Numbered from the stretch's first letter, positions 12,134-26,880 are shown. The stretch: 64,000 nt of DNA from Costus lasius (GCA_027563935.2 CM050448.1:121260493-121324492), one strand, 5' to 3'. The notes: generated by a model from the letters alone, not told the origin. Made by a program: numbers and translations.

Positions 12134-12174
12134 ATGTGTATGTACAAGGCGGTGGGTTGCCGTCGGATTTGGTC

Positions 12175-12663
12175 TAGGGGTGGCAATGGGTCATGTATCT
12201 GTATTGCCACTTAAAATCCGAATTCGATTCAAATTTAAAACTTGATATTCGAATTCGACCTAAACTCAATTTAAATATCTTATTATGCAACTCGAATCCG
12301 AGTATTTATCCGATTAAATAAAATAAAAATTATTTATTATTTTTATATTTTATAAAATATAATTTAAAAATTATAATAATAATAAATATATTTATATAAT
12401 AACTATTTATTATTATTTTTATATTTTTACTAATAAAAAATATTTATATAATAGTTATTTTATTATTATTTATATTTTAATAAAATTATATTTATTTATT
12501 ATTAAAATCGATTATCGAATATTAGGTACTTATAATATTAAATCCGAACCCGATATATTAAATCCGAACCCAATCCATCAAATCTGAATCCGACTTGTTT
12601 ATCTAAACGGATATTCGAATCCGATGTAAATGCCCGACCCGACCGATAATTTTGTTGGCCCTA
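12175..12663. mobile_element. hAT-like MITE
   Basis: Starts TAGGGGTGGCAATG and ends TTGTTGGCCCTA, giving short terminal inverted repeats (TAGGG...CAA). It is flanked by ATTTGGTC and ATTTGGTG, an 8-bp duplication with one mismatch, as made by hAT transposases. The interior is AT-rich with repeated AATCCGAA and ATTCGAA motifs and no coding capacity. Confidence 0.6.
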
Positions 12664-13620
12664 ATTTGGTGACCGCTCTCTTCCTAGCCGCCGAACCGCG
12701 TCCCTTTTATTTTTTCGCCCCACGCTCGAACTTGGCCTCCCAATCAACTCGCTGCCGGCTGCCCCCTACCCGCCGATTTCCCAATCGTCTGTCCGACGAC
12801 CCATCTTCACTCCCTGTTAAATGCTCATAGCCGACCACTGTTTCGTCTCCCGGTTCACGGGCTGAATACGGATGTCTTTTGAGACCCATTCATTAACAAT
12901 TCCGGTCAGATGCAGTGCCTCCTTTCCGCTGCGTCACTCTCTCGAGGACTTTACTTCATTTAGGTCAGTACTTTAGAAATCCGGCTGATTCTATTTCCCT
13001 TTTTTCCCTACGGAATACGGATAGCACAGTCGCTGCCATTTGTTTCTTAATTTGCATTCTAGGTCAGTATTATCCAATTTCAAATCTTTTGATGAATCTT
13101 CTGTGATTGTATCTCATTTACTTAAATTTTATTTTTGTTGATTTGCCGTGTTTAGTGGTTAATCAGATTATAACTGCAATTTGTATGGGTGACCTCCATG
13201 TTCTGTGGCTCATTTCTGTTGGTGAATGCATTTGCTGATCTCGAATGTTGCTAAGTAGTGCTGGCAGGAGTGCTTTATTAATTTGCTGAACTTACATGGC
13301 ATAAATTTATCAGCAAATGTTTGCATTGACAGGAATGATACTTGTTTATCATCTAATTTATAACTTCTAAAATATATGGCTGAGTTTTATGTGGTTGGGC
13401 TTGCTTTTGACTTTGTATTCATGTTTGCTTTTTTTTGAATCTTGGGTATCTTTATTTTGATTATGATCAGTTTGAGTAGCAGTGTTACTTTTGTTTGGCG
13501 GTATTTAGTTTGAATAGTTGTCTTTAATGCTCCAAATTCAAACCCAATAGGGGATAGGAACAACTAGAAATAGGACACTTGTGGTGCTGTGTATGTACCC
13601 CATCGATCATAATGGGTTTA

Positions 13621-13990
13621 AATGGGTGCGTTTTCTAGGAATCCGTGGATTCCTAGAATTTTCGGAAGCAATGAAGAGAGCCATTGATCCTTATTAGTGC
13701 AGATCTCGAGGCTAGGGAAAAATCCTAAATACTAATGCTAATATTAATGTTAATTCTAATACTAATATTAATGCTAATGCTAATGTTAATACTAATGTTA
13801 ATACTAATACTAATACTAATGCTAATTCTAATACTAATACTAATACTAATGCTAATATTAATACTAATATTAATACTAATACTAATACTAAGATTAATGC
13901 TAATGTTAATATTAATACTAATGCTACCTTGAGATTGGGGTGTAGTAGTGCGTATATCAACGACAACAGGGATTCCTAGAAAATTTCTCC
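13621..13990. repeat. Inverted-repeat element carrying a (NNTAAT)n hexanucleotide array
   Basis: About 13724-13925 consists of more than 30 imperfect six-base units (ACTAAT, GCTAAT, ATTAAT, GTTAAT). The array sits between inverted copies of TTTTCTAGGAATCC (about 13631-13644) and GGATTCCTAGAAAA (about 13970-13983). The left end also holds a 12-bp palindrome with a 2-base spacer at 13633-13658. The periodic leucine/isoleucine-rich frames over the array on both strands are not genes. Confidence 0.7.
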
Positions 13991-14012
13991 AGTTTAAATA
14001 CCCATGGGTGAT

Positions 14013-14458
14013 GAAAAAATTTCCTTGGCAGGACCTGCGTAACGAAAGTTAAGAAGGGTTAGCAAAAAGCGTGGATAATTTTTTTTTTTTTTCATGGATA
14101 AATTATATTCATGTAATCTACATACTCTAAGCTATCCAACGGTACTAATATTATTGTGGATAACTCTAGCTATCCAACGGTACCAATATTATCGTGGATA
14201 ACGGATAGAGTTATCCATGACAAGAAAAACGTATTTTTGTGATTGTGGATAAGCTATCCACACTGTAGCATGCTATATCCACAATCACAAAAACACGTTT
14301 TTCTTATCATGGATAGGCTATATTGGTTATGTTGAATAGTTTAGAATATGTAGATTATGTAGATATAGCTTATTCATGAAAAAAAAAATTCTATCTATAA
14401 AATTTGCCCACCCTTCTTAACTTTGCTTAGGCTGGGTCCTGTTGAGGAAATTTTTTCC
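14013..14458. mobile_element. MULE-type MITE (fold-back, 9-bp target duplication)
   Basis: 446-bp element that is inverted-repeat through most of its length. The ends are GAAAAAATTTCC...CAGGACC and, reverse complemented, GGAAAAAATTTCC...CAGGACC. A perfect 9-bp duplication, ATGGGTGAT, flanks it at 14004-14012 and 14459-14467. Long terminal repeats with a 9-bp target duplication are the signature of Mutator-like elements. It has no transposase, so it is non-autonomous. Confidence 0.82.
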
Positions 14459-17400
14459 ATGGGTGATATATACATCAGGGATCAGTTATAGCGATTATGA
14501 AGATTCAAGTCTAATCCAAGTAAAGGTCTTGTTTGGGCATTAAGAAAATTTATGGGCACATGAACAGATGGCATCTACTATAATAGATTATAAATAAATG
14601 TTCACTACAGTAAGATTTTTGTTTTAATTACTTCCATAGCCTTACCAAAATAGGAGCTTGGCTGCAGGAATAGGAGTATTATTTAATCAATTAACCCACC
14701 TATGCCATAGTGTAATTCATTAAATTTTGTAATAGTAGATCCAAGCTTTTTATGCTAGAATTTGGGTTTGTTTTTCTTATTCTGACGAATATTATTGAAT
14801 AAAAGTGATTGCTAAATTGCAAGTAGAGGTCAATGGTTATAAAAAAACTTTACAATGGTTATGCCACTTAGAATCATAGTGTGATGACTTAAAAAGTTTT
14901 TGTGAAGTCCACATGTTTACCTTTATTTGTGTCACTTACTCATTTTCATGGTTTAGTACTTCGTTTTCTTTGCAAGATAGGAAGATGGGTAGCTTTAATC
15001 AAGTTATCTCCATTCAGAAGTTCTCAGATCCATTATTAAAGGAGAAAGAAAATACTTTTTCTCTTTTTATATGTTAATGAAATTAGACAATTTTAATATT
15101 TTTGAGATCATGTTGTTTTTCTTTGTTTGTAACTTTTTACACTTAAGATTATAATATATCATATTGAATGATGGTGCATTCATAGAATCAACAGAATTAC
15201 AATCTTCAAGCTTCCTTGTGTCTTCAATGCTTTGAACATAGCATGTTTGCTCCTTTTAATGTATGGCCTCATCCCTCTATAGTTTCTCTTTTCTTTGCTT
15301 CTACTCTTCTTCCTATTTGTACATATTCCTATACATTGACCCCTTGATATATTTATCCATAAGGTAAATAGTATTGTTATTTGATTTCACCTATTTTTCC
15401 ATCTTGGGATTTTCATTCCCTTTTTTTTCCACTGCGAAACAAAAATGTGTTTGAAAGCTGTCTAAATCCTTGCAAATACGAGTCTTGTGAAGCTAAGGAT
15501 GATTTGGAAACAAACAAGAACTTATTGAACCTACTGATACAATGTGGGAAGCTAATTTATTTAAGTCTTTGAGGTAGCAATTTTTAATGGTATTGGTGTT
15601 CAAATGATAGAAAAAGTTCTTATTGTCCTACGTGGGAAAAAAAACTAAGCAGGCTAATCAACTACAACATGTGCGTATCATGCATGCAATAACACTGATC
15701 CCTTCTAGTTTTCAGAATTACTAATATTTAATTATAGAAGTTGAAGTTGAACTACAAGCAACAGATTCATCTGTTCAGTAATTAGCTAAACTTGAAAAAT
15801 ATAGTTGAACATGAACATACTGATCACCATTCACCAACAACCTCCTTATCAGACTGAGAACATGAGAAGTTTCTCATACAGCCTAATGTTTTCTAGAACG
15901 AGAAATAGCAAGTCTGAAGAAACTAAACCAACCGATGAAAATCTCTCACAATCGTTGACTGAAGAGATATGACATGAGCACCTAGCCTGATAGAGACAAT
16001 GTAATCCAAAACAACCTAGGGATTTAGATGCAATTGGAAGCCACCGAGCAATATTGTTGTTCTGTAAATTAATCAAATTACACTGCATGCATTATAGCCA
16101 CCTAGGAGGGGCTTCAAACTGAAACAAATATATGCTCTTCTTCATTTGGGAATGGAGTTGTTATCAGAGTACCAACATTTTCAGATTGGCGTGGAGCTTA
16201 TCGTTTACTAGTTTGTTCATTTTCAATTTCAGTTTCATTTAGTTTTTTTGATGTCTTAGTAGTCTACTGCTTGTGGTTCAAGTTCGTCAACCATACAGAG
16301 TTGATTTTATGTAACCAGATGCTTTAAGGACGAGCATGATTGCTATCTTTCTGTTGCAAGGGATCAACTCGATTCCCAGTTTACTGTGTAAGATGTTTTG
16401 AATTAGATTGATTAATTCTTCTAAATGAGATACCAAGAATTTTGTATATCGTGAACCAATAAAAAGATTCAGAAATGAACAAAAGTAGTAATTTACAATT
16501 TGTTATCACTGAATAACTTATTGGATAAAGTGATATGGTCCCTGGTATTGTCCTCATTTATGAAATCAAATAAAAAAAACTTTTATCCAATGACTTGATC
16601 TTGTTCATCACGTATCTCTCTGATTCTTGGACTTGCTCTACATTATCCACTTCAAGTGATTGCCTTTCACTCAAATGCATAATGAGGCTGCAAAATTTAA
16701 ATCCTAGTGCATATATTTCAGATACATATAGATATACATTTACATGTATATATATTTATGATTAATGGTTAATGTTATAGTTATCGTTATCGTGGAGGTC
16801 CCTTTGGAAGGATTGGATAAGGAATTAAGAAAACCATGAAGACCATGCAGAAAATTTACCACTCATAAGCTAGTGTCTCTCAAGTTTTGTCAACAAGATA
16901 TACCACTTAGGAAACCAAACAGATGCTTTTAGAAAACAAAATGAAAAATAAAAGGAAAACAAGCACTTCTTCTTCAAATAGAAGGTTTTTTTACGAAATT
17001 AAAATAGTAAGAAACTATATGAGAAAAAAAGTGGGCACTTGTTCGTTTGGTTTTAGCTATCTTATAGAACTTATATCAAGAAAAGATAAGCCGCATTGTT
17101 TTAGTAATTTAAGTTACTCATTCTTTATCTTTGTATTTGTTGCATGATCTCAAATATATATGTTTCAATACAACCGTTAGCCAAGATATCACATTGGTAT
17201 TGTAAACCAAACTATGACCAAGTTTTTAGGAACCAATCCATATCGCCCAGTATGGATAGTATGTGCCAATCCTAGAGGAAATCGGTATCAGTATACCATA
17301 CCATGTGTCAGTATGATCAGGACAAGTACACTCTATTGTGGTACGTATTGGTGCACTTGTGTCGGTATCACTAAGTTCTAAAACCTTGAATACGGCAATT

Positions 17401-17605
17401 TGTAACTATCTAGGTGTTGAAAGATGGTTGATTACCAGAAATGTATATAATAAAAAAATCTAAATTATTTTCTCTTTTTGCAGTTCAAGGATGGTTCATG
17501 CTGTATCAAAATGTATAGAGGGTGTCCCAATGAGCCCAATTTATTCATTCATTTGGCTAAATCTTTGCTTTGTCCAGGTGGAGCGTTGTTGTGTAAGTTA
17601 TAGCT

Positions 17606-18133
17606 ATGACTCCTACAGGCAAAAACTTCATTCAAAGGACTCACTATGAAGTCTTAGCAGTTAAAGAAGATGCAAGTTATGATGAGATCAGAGCAAGCTA
17701 CAAAACCGCCGTTCTGAATTCTCATCCTGATAAACTGAACAACAAATTTGATGGGTCTATGGATCAGCTTAAGCTTCAACAAGATTTCCTAGATGTGCAA
17801 AGGGCATGGGAAGTACTTTCCAATTCGAAGTCGAGAGCAGAATACAACACGGAATTGCAAATTTTGAGGCATGAATTTGAGCTTCCAGCCAATGAAATTG
17901 AATTGGGGGATATGTCTGTGGAGACTGTTGATGACTTCCAGCAGCTCTTCTATGAATGCAGATGTGGTGACTATTTTTCAATCACCTCGTCGGAGCTAGG
18001 AGAAATGGGCATTTTCCTGGACAAAGAGAGTGTCGAAGTACAATATTCTACTCATCCATTACCAGCGTCAGTTCTTATTCCTTGTGCCTCTTGTTCATTG
18101 AAAGTTAGTCTGATAATAACTCCCACTCGTTGA
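17606..18133 (+). CDS. DPH4: DPH4-like J-domain protein with CSL zinc finger (diphthamide synthesis)
   Basis: Single coding exon of 175 residues, as in other plant DPH4 genes. The J domain spans about residues 12-85 with the HPD tripeptide at 40-42. A DPH-type (CSL) zinc finger follows, with Cys118 and Cys120 (YECRCGDYF) and Cys160 and Cys163 (IPCASC). DPH4 (DNAJC24 in animals) helps the DPH enzymes make diphthamide on elongation factor 2; its zinc site can bind iron and take part in electron transfer. It is expected in the cytosol. The ATG at 17606 fits the family N-terminus. Upstream sequence shows splice-like signals (TTTGCAG near 17483), so the leader may be spliced. Confidence 0.93.
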   Translation: MTPTGKNFIQRTHYEVLAVKEDASYDEIRASYKTAVLNSHPDKLNNKFDGSMDQLKLQQDFLDVQRAWEVLSNSKSRAEYNTELQILRHEFELPANEIELGDMSVETVDDFQQLFYECRCGDYFSITSSELGEMGIFLDKESVEVQYSTHPLPASVLIPCASCSLKVSLIITPTR

Positions 18134-21100
18134 ATGCTTTTTGGATTCAATCTTACAAGGGCTCCACTTTAAAGCATTTTTTTAATCCTTGTTCTGGTTT
18201 TAGCCTACATGATTTTCATTGTCAAAAATATTGACCGTGTTCGATATTATATATTAAAAGGTTGTTTACCATTTGTCAACGTCTATCTGTTTATGAATAA
18301 ATGTTGACTAGCTTGCTACAGTGAAATGATTTTGGGGTGTATGTAATGAATTCGCATAACTGTGACTGCTTACTATTGTCAATGATGTTGTGGACGGGTT
18401 AAAAAATCATTTGACGCACCAAGTAATTGGCTTCGTTAGTAGAAAAAGATGACTAATGTTAACAGGAAAAAAAGATTAAGTTATTACCTGCTTTGGCAGC
18501 CGAAGTTGCATTATGGCGGCCTTGGTAGCTAACTCATTACTTGGTAATTTTTGTTCGATAATTTATTACGTCAATAGTAACACTATCGCATAAACAATCG
18601 ACAAAACTTGGATTGACGAACAATTGAATTCTATCTAAAATTCGAGTTTTCTTTAGATTAAACGAGGACTTACATTGCTTTTTTTTCCCCTCAAAGTTCA
18701 GACGTAGGATTTTATCTCGCGAAACAAGAAAATCTATTCTGCAAAAAGCATGACATTAATATGCAACAGGGTGCGAGAGAGAAAGTCGGTGCTGGCTATT
18801 TTGAACCAATACCAGAAGGTTCCTAATTATAGAGTAGGCCTTGAAATTAAGAAACTCTAAATGATTTCCTCTAAATTTTTCGTGTGTAATTGATCATTTG
18901 ATATTAGAGTCCTTGTTTTATTTTGACGTTGACCTTAACCATGTTTATATATGACTTGGTTGACTTGATCTGCAATTTTGTCGTTTATTCAAATGCAAGT
19001 ATGATGTATGTATATACGTGCTACATTAGAAAATTTGTGAAAAAAAAAACTATTCCCTCTTTTTTAAGGAAAATAAAATGATATTATACATGTCATATTA
19101 TTGCTCATTGGCTTGCTGTGGCTCTAATATATGTCAACGGAAGACTTTTCCATGCTTCTGTATATTCTGCATCAAGTTGAACTATAAGACTATTTTTCCT
19201 CTAATATAAGGGAATTAGACTTCTCCAGTTCTATTCTACTACATCTACTCGAACTATAAGACTGCTTCCAATCAAGCCGGGCATCTTAAATTATTAACTA
19301 AACGATCCCAACTAGCACACACGTGGATGTCAACCTGTACCAAGATCTGAAACATAATTTATTGACTTCGCAATTCCCTAAGCATCAGACCTGAAGAAGA
19401 AACTAGTTTTTTTCTTCCAAAAAAAAAAAAACAGAATGACCTACTTGGTTCTTAATTATATCTACTTTGGAATGTGGAGGTTTCAGCTTGTGGACTCGTC
19501 AATGGCAACTCATGGACAAACGTTTACTCATACAAAACCATACACGATGCTACTCTATGTATATCTACATATATTGTTTACTTAGCAACAAGTAGATACT
19601 CCACATATTATATACATTACTTTAATTAGTGGCACCAAGGACAAGCTCTGACCATCTACATGTACTCTAGTGCTGGTGGTTGGCTTGGCAATCGCTATAG
19701 AATTAGAACTTGTGGGGGAAGGGTTGGCTAGCAAATGGGAGAAGAAAGGCCGGTGTTCTTCCTGTTGACCAATTGTAGGCTGAGGTCAGAAGCTTTCTGT
19801 GTTGGGGTTTACTTTGTACATGATGTGGGGTCTCCTTCTGCTAAATAGTTATTCTAATACCAGATCTCATTCCAATGTCTTCTGGAGACAACTTAACTAT
19901 TGTTCTTGCAAGCTGTGGAGTTGACCACAGTTTTCTTGGGATGGTACCAGCTACCAATCAAAAGTTGGTAAACGTCTGCTCTATTGTAGCCACTAAAATA
20001 TTAGCATCGGAGGATATAGTTATAATGCAAGGGGTTAGATGAGTTTGCGTGTGTTTACTTGGTATAGCTGCCGATAATTCACGTTATGGAAGATGGGTCA
20101 ACGTCCTCCCTGAAAAACATGAAGGCACAGGGACCGGTCAACTTGGAGAAAAGGGAAAGGAAATTAGGAAAATGTCTCGACAATTCATTCCAAAGAGAAT
20201 ATAAAAATAATAGCCAGAAGTAGTGCGTTATCCTAAGAATGAAAGTTTTCTTTATTTTCCAAATTTTAATTTCTATTTATTTTGCTTAATAGGTAATTAA
20301 TACAAGTAGTGCGTTATCCTTCATTAATAGCATGCTATAGAAGAAAATATAACTTAATTTGTGGCATTTGAAGCGCAAAAGCGAAGACAGGTCACAACAG
20401 TTGAATCGATCATATCTAAATCATACATTTATATGTGCAGGCAGTTGAATTAATTTATCGTGGAGAGATCACAGGTCGACGCTGCATTCATGGGCCACGA
20501 GGCCTTAAATGCATAAAATGATGATAATTATCTCATATTATGTTATTTTAATTAATTCCCACCCACACATGCCGAAGCTATAACACCACTTGTTAATTAC
20601 CACGCATACCTTTTTTTAATTTTGTTGACCTGATCAATAATTCGGAGCTAATTGATGCCAAAATCCGATTAACTGGGATTATTCCCCAGCCTCTTTATAT
20701 CCATTAATAGCCCATTATTTCTCATCTGTTTGCTTCATGAGGCCGATTTTACTAAATCTATGCAGAAAGAATTATGAATTTTTCTTTTTTTTAAAAAAAA
20801 AAAAATATATGTCATCAAGTTTAATCATAAAAGATAGTGGAAGAAAAGGATTGACTTTGAATAGTATGAGAGTCATTTAAAGTATTATTATCTTCTATAT
20901 TTAAAATATTGATATTTGATAAAATTCTTTATAAAAAACGTGAAAATTGATGATTATAATTGTTTGAATAACGATTCCGCAAATTTTCAACAAGTCAACC
21001 TATGTCCATACAATGAACTCTAGCTAGGGTTAAGTGTAGCATGCATGTGGCATGGCATGCCTTGAAACCAGTTTTCGAGAAAAAAAATTCTGACATTTAT

Positions 21101-21700
21101 GAACATTTTTAGTTTAGATAATACCTAATACTAATTTTCTACTACCTCTTCATAATTAATATGCACTTGCACAATTAAAATATTAAATCGTCTTTAATTC
21201 CTTATTTACAAGTCAAGATGTAATAAATTTGAAGCACTGATTTAACTATGAATTGATTCTGGATGACGACAGGAGCAGTAGGGATCCTTGGCAATCGAGA
21301 ATGAATTGACCAGAACCTCAATCCCAAGGTTGAAGATATATAGTGGCTTCCCACCCTACTCATCTCTATTAACAAATGCCACTTCCAATTGCCTGATTAA
21401 GATTAAGATCATGACTTTAGAACAAGTAAATGTGAGCTATTCTTTTATTTTTAATATAGTTTATTAATTATTTTTTTGTTGTAATCTGTTCAAAGATATA
21501 TATTTTATAAAATACTTTGGATGCAGAAATGACTAATTCTCAGTAATACAAGATGTATATTTAACAGATTACTTCGACATATAATTTCAAACATATAAAC
21601 CGAAATTGGAAACTTAAATTACCTCTCAATTGACGCTATTAAGGAGATATTGCAGCAGCCATTTTTAGGTTTGTGTTCGCTGTTGGTGAAGATAACGACG
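18134..21700. other. Large intergenic region before the WRKY gene
   Basis: AT-rich DNA with poly-A/T runs and scattered TTGAC words (for example near 20850 and, on the minus strand, 20995). No coding frame, RNA gene or clear transposon end was recognised. Confidence 0.5.
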
Positions 21701-21723
21701 TCAGCCCTCAAAATTCCATGGCG

Positions 21724-21942
21724 TTGACCACTGATAGCTTCCACCAATGCCGCGAATGCTTAAAAAATTTATTCACTACTTGACTCTGGAGACGCATCCT
21801 TGTCAGCTGGATCCATCATTGTTTTTTGTACTCCCCATAACATTTATTTACTATTCAGCAGCACGAATAGAAAATTAAGGCAGCGTGTGAGAGTGCCCCC
21901 GAGCTTCAATTCCAACCCCCTTATTACGCTTTGATATTGACT
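21724..21942 (+). promoter_or_regulatory. W-box cluster before the WRKY gene
   Basis: Three plus-strand W-box cores lie within 300 bases of the ATG: TTGACC at 21724, TTGACT at 21780 and TTGACT at 21937. WRKY proteins bind TTGAC(C/T), so auto- or cross-regulation by WRKYs is likely but not proved. Confidence 0.5.
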
Positions 21943-22015
21943 CCATTGCCTCGGTAACATCATTAGACCGAGAGAGAGAAAGAAATTGAGGAGAAAAAGG
22001 CATCAACTACAAGAT

Positions 22016-23780
<1,765 letters not shown>

Positions 23781-26440
23781 GGACGATGGAGCCATCAATG
23801 TGGGGATCTAGATGTAGACCAAGCAATTATTAAGGTACATACATTAATATTTAATTAGATGAGTCCCGGCTACAGCATTAATGGTTGTCACAAGTACTGT
23901 TCTTCTTCCTCTTCTCCGTTCTTATAGCAAATTTTTATTGTAATTTTTTAAATCCTATCTATGTCTAGGAAAGCAGTTTTGTTTCTCAAAAAAGCTTCTG
24001 CATTTCCTCATAATTAAAACCCTCCATGTGATATGGAAATTTGCTTATAACAACGAACGATTCATGTGAAGTGACTTGCGAGGAGATCACACTTGTGAAG
24101 ACACAGTTTGGAAGTTACTATTTGTGCATGCATTATTAGAAGACCAATGCATTGTTTGCTTTAATGAATTATGTTGATGTAATTTGAAACAAAGTCAAAG
24201 TTTATAAAAGAGAATTCTAAAACTTACAAATAGTTAAACTGGAGTTAATTTTTCTTTGAATAGCTAATTAAACTGCAATAAACTCAAAATCATAGGGGCA
24301 AGTTGAAATAACCAACCCAAGAACTTACAAATGAGTGCAAGTTTACGGGTAGGATTAATGCCACATTTATGTTTTTTTGAATTTATTTTATAATTTTTTT
24401 ATCAATAGCAATGGTGATAAAAATATATATATATAGTTTTCAATTCTCTGATTCAAATCTACATTTGAGTCTCAAATGCAGCATGGAAGAGGAGTGTGGA
24501 TCTTATGCAGATATTTCTGACCAATAAGAAATATCTTCTTTTTTCCTTCATGGATTCATTGTTGTAATGTTCTAAAATGACCTATTTTAGATGATGGGGG
24601 GGAATTGACAAGTCTGCAGAGGAACAATGGCATACAAATAATACAGAACTATACACCAAAGAAGAAAATTAGAAAGAATATTTTTTTGTCAACATTTTTG
24701 GCGTATTAAAGTTTTGTCCTTGTAAGGCTGCATAACTTGGAAGTATGGTTAACTCTTTGACATATCATCGTTGACTTTTGAACATGAAACAAAGGTCAAA
24801 GTCCTTGAAACTCATTCAGCCAATTGTTCATGTATTTTAAATGACAAAATTAGGTCTTTTAAAAACATTATTAGTTAATGAAGTATATACAGTAATTTGT
24901 AGACATTAATTTATTTTGTTTCTGTATTATAATTTAATAATCATTTTTCCGTTTATAATTTGCTAAACTAATTTGTTTTTTCATTATATAACTTATTATA
25001 GCTTGACCATGATCAAAAGGTTATACATAGTATACAGTCTGTTTATATTTCAATCAATAGAAAGTACTGCTTAAATCTTGAATGATCTATTCCTACTGAT
25101 ATATGGCTCGATAATTTATCAAATAGATATAAAAACTATCTCTCCAAGATAAACTTTGAGTCAAATAGATTTATCGTGCTTGGTCATCAGAGATTAGTTT
25201 ACAAGCTAGTCCAAACAAGCTTTTAAACAATGACAAAAAAAAATTTACAGCTGAATCCATAGTTTATATTCAAATATTTTCTATTGAAAAGGGTTGATTC
25301 TAGTTGTGTTCTTCGTAATGTACATATGGATGATATTTTAATTATTTCTTTTCTTTGAATTTATTTATTATTGTTAAAGTTTTATCCAAAAGACGTTGAT
25401 TATATATAATATTTTTGCTCTTTTAGCTTATTCACCTCTTCCTACTCTTTTAATCCTTTAAAGCATCATAAAACAATATCTATAATATAAAGCAATCAAT
25501 TTCATTCTATTCCTTTTTCTTAATGAGACAAGACCCGATGTTACATATGTAAATATAGTTGATGTACTAATGGTCTTAGCATCCTCTACCAAAACGCTCT
25601 TAATAAAATGTATAGATATCTTAAAGGTTTATAAACTATGCATTAAACTATTCTAGACATCCTTTTATTTTAAAATAATTTTATGATGTCCACTAGATAT
25701 CAAATTCTCGTGATACAAAGTCTACTTTTTTTCTTTTTTCTTTTTTTTTTTTTGTATTGGTAGGTAAGGCACTACAAATAAGCCTTCCAACCATCAATAA
25801 TGATAGTGGAAGTATCTCTAAATTGTATCGGTGTATCGGAGACTAGAATAGAATATACATAAGAGCTCAATGTTTAGCTTAGGACAAATACCAATCTCCT
25901 CGAAATTTTCATATTCATCTTTTTTTGCATACAACTGATTGGGGGTGATGATGTACGTTTCTATATTGTAACGGAAATTTAAACTCACTGATTAGTGTTT
26001 ATAAAAATGTAAGTCTATCACAGAATTGCATAATTCTACATTGTGACAAATTTAAATTAATTGGTTAGTGTATGTTGAAATGCAAGCTAATCATACATGA
26101 CATCCCTAAAGTATTAGGTTTCCTATCTTTTAATCCTTAACCAAAAAATTTTATCTCATTCGTAGTAAAACGTTGTCTTGAATGCACCTAAAAAGGTTAG
26201 AACCTATAAACATTCACTTTCATGGAACTACAAGAACCTATGAGGTACTAGCAACCCCTGCGTCCAACGTGACTTGTGATTATTCTTTAGTTTGTGGCAA
26301 ATTTTTTTTAGTGTGTTTTATCGTGTCTTTCTTTTGTGAAAGATTAATACTGTGTTTCCTATAAAGCAGGAAAATAAGGAGAGAAAAAAAAACAGATGGA
26401 AAAAGGAAAGTTAGAAAGAATAAAAAAATTTTATATGCAT
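23781..26440. other. WRKY downstream spacer
   Basis: The WRKY 3' untranslated region is followed by AT-rich DNA. Frames are short and none is recognised. Confidence 0.5.
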
Positions 26441-26880
26441 TGGGCAAATGGCATTTTCTAAGCGACCCGGGTCGCTTAGAAAATTTTAAGCAAATGTGCT
26501 TAAATTTTATTCTTCTATTATTTTTTTTTAATTTTTTTTTTAAAAAATAATATACACCTTGTAAGCTTTCCAATGGTATCAAATTTAGAATATTTTACCT
26601 ATGTATATATATATATATATATAAATATATATATATATAATACCCTATACAAAATTATATTTTTTATATAAGTAAATAATTTTTTTGTTTTATATATGAT
26701 ATTGATTAGGGCATTGTATATATATACATAATATAAAATACCATAAATTTGATACTATTAGACAACTTACAAGAAGTACATTATTTCTTTAAAAAAATTT
26801 AAAATAGTAATAATAAAGAGATAAAATTTAAGCACATTTGATTAAAATTTCGGATCGCTTAGAAAACGCACTCCATTGAC
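26441..26880. mobile_element. Inverted-repeat MITE with a 32-bp perfect palindrome at one end
   Basis: The left end (CATTTTCTAAGCGACC...AAGCAAATGTGCTTAAATTTTAT) and right end are inverted copies over more than 100 bases with mismatches. A (TA)n tract at about 26601-26640 lies in the middle. At the left end the subterminal repeat is doubled into a perfect 32-bp palindrome at 26453-26484; the right end has a single copy. Target duplication and exact ends are not resolved, so the superfamily is unknown. Confidence 0.6.

Larger units (their letters stand above)
12664..17605. other. Upstream region of the DPH4 gene with repeats
   Basis: 12690-12950 is GC-richer and may hold the promoter and first non-coding exon of the downstream DPH4-like gene, leaving a long leader intron. 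That is inference without transcript data. The rest is AT-rich DNA with the inverted-repeat elements at 13.6-14.5 kb. About 17.23-17.40 kb is a repetitive tract rich in GGTATCAGTATACC-like words. No other gene is seen. Confidence 0.4.

Noticed and set aside
13724..13925. Possible CRISPR-like periodic repeat.
   Set aside because: Six-base units with no spacers in a plant genome; a simple satellite.
13712..13966. Long Leu/Ile-only frames on both strands, superficially like a membrane protein.
   Set aside because: They are translations of the (NNTAAT)n hexanucleotide array.
21986..22015. Upstream extension of the WRKY exon 1 frame.
   Set aside because: It would begin with TTG; the first ATG in frame is at 22016.
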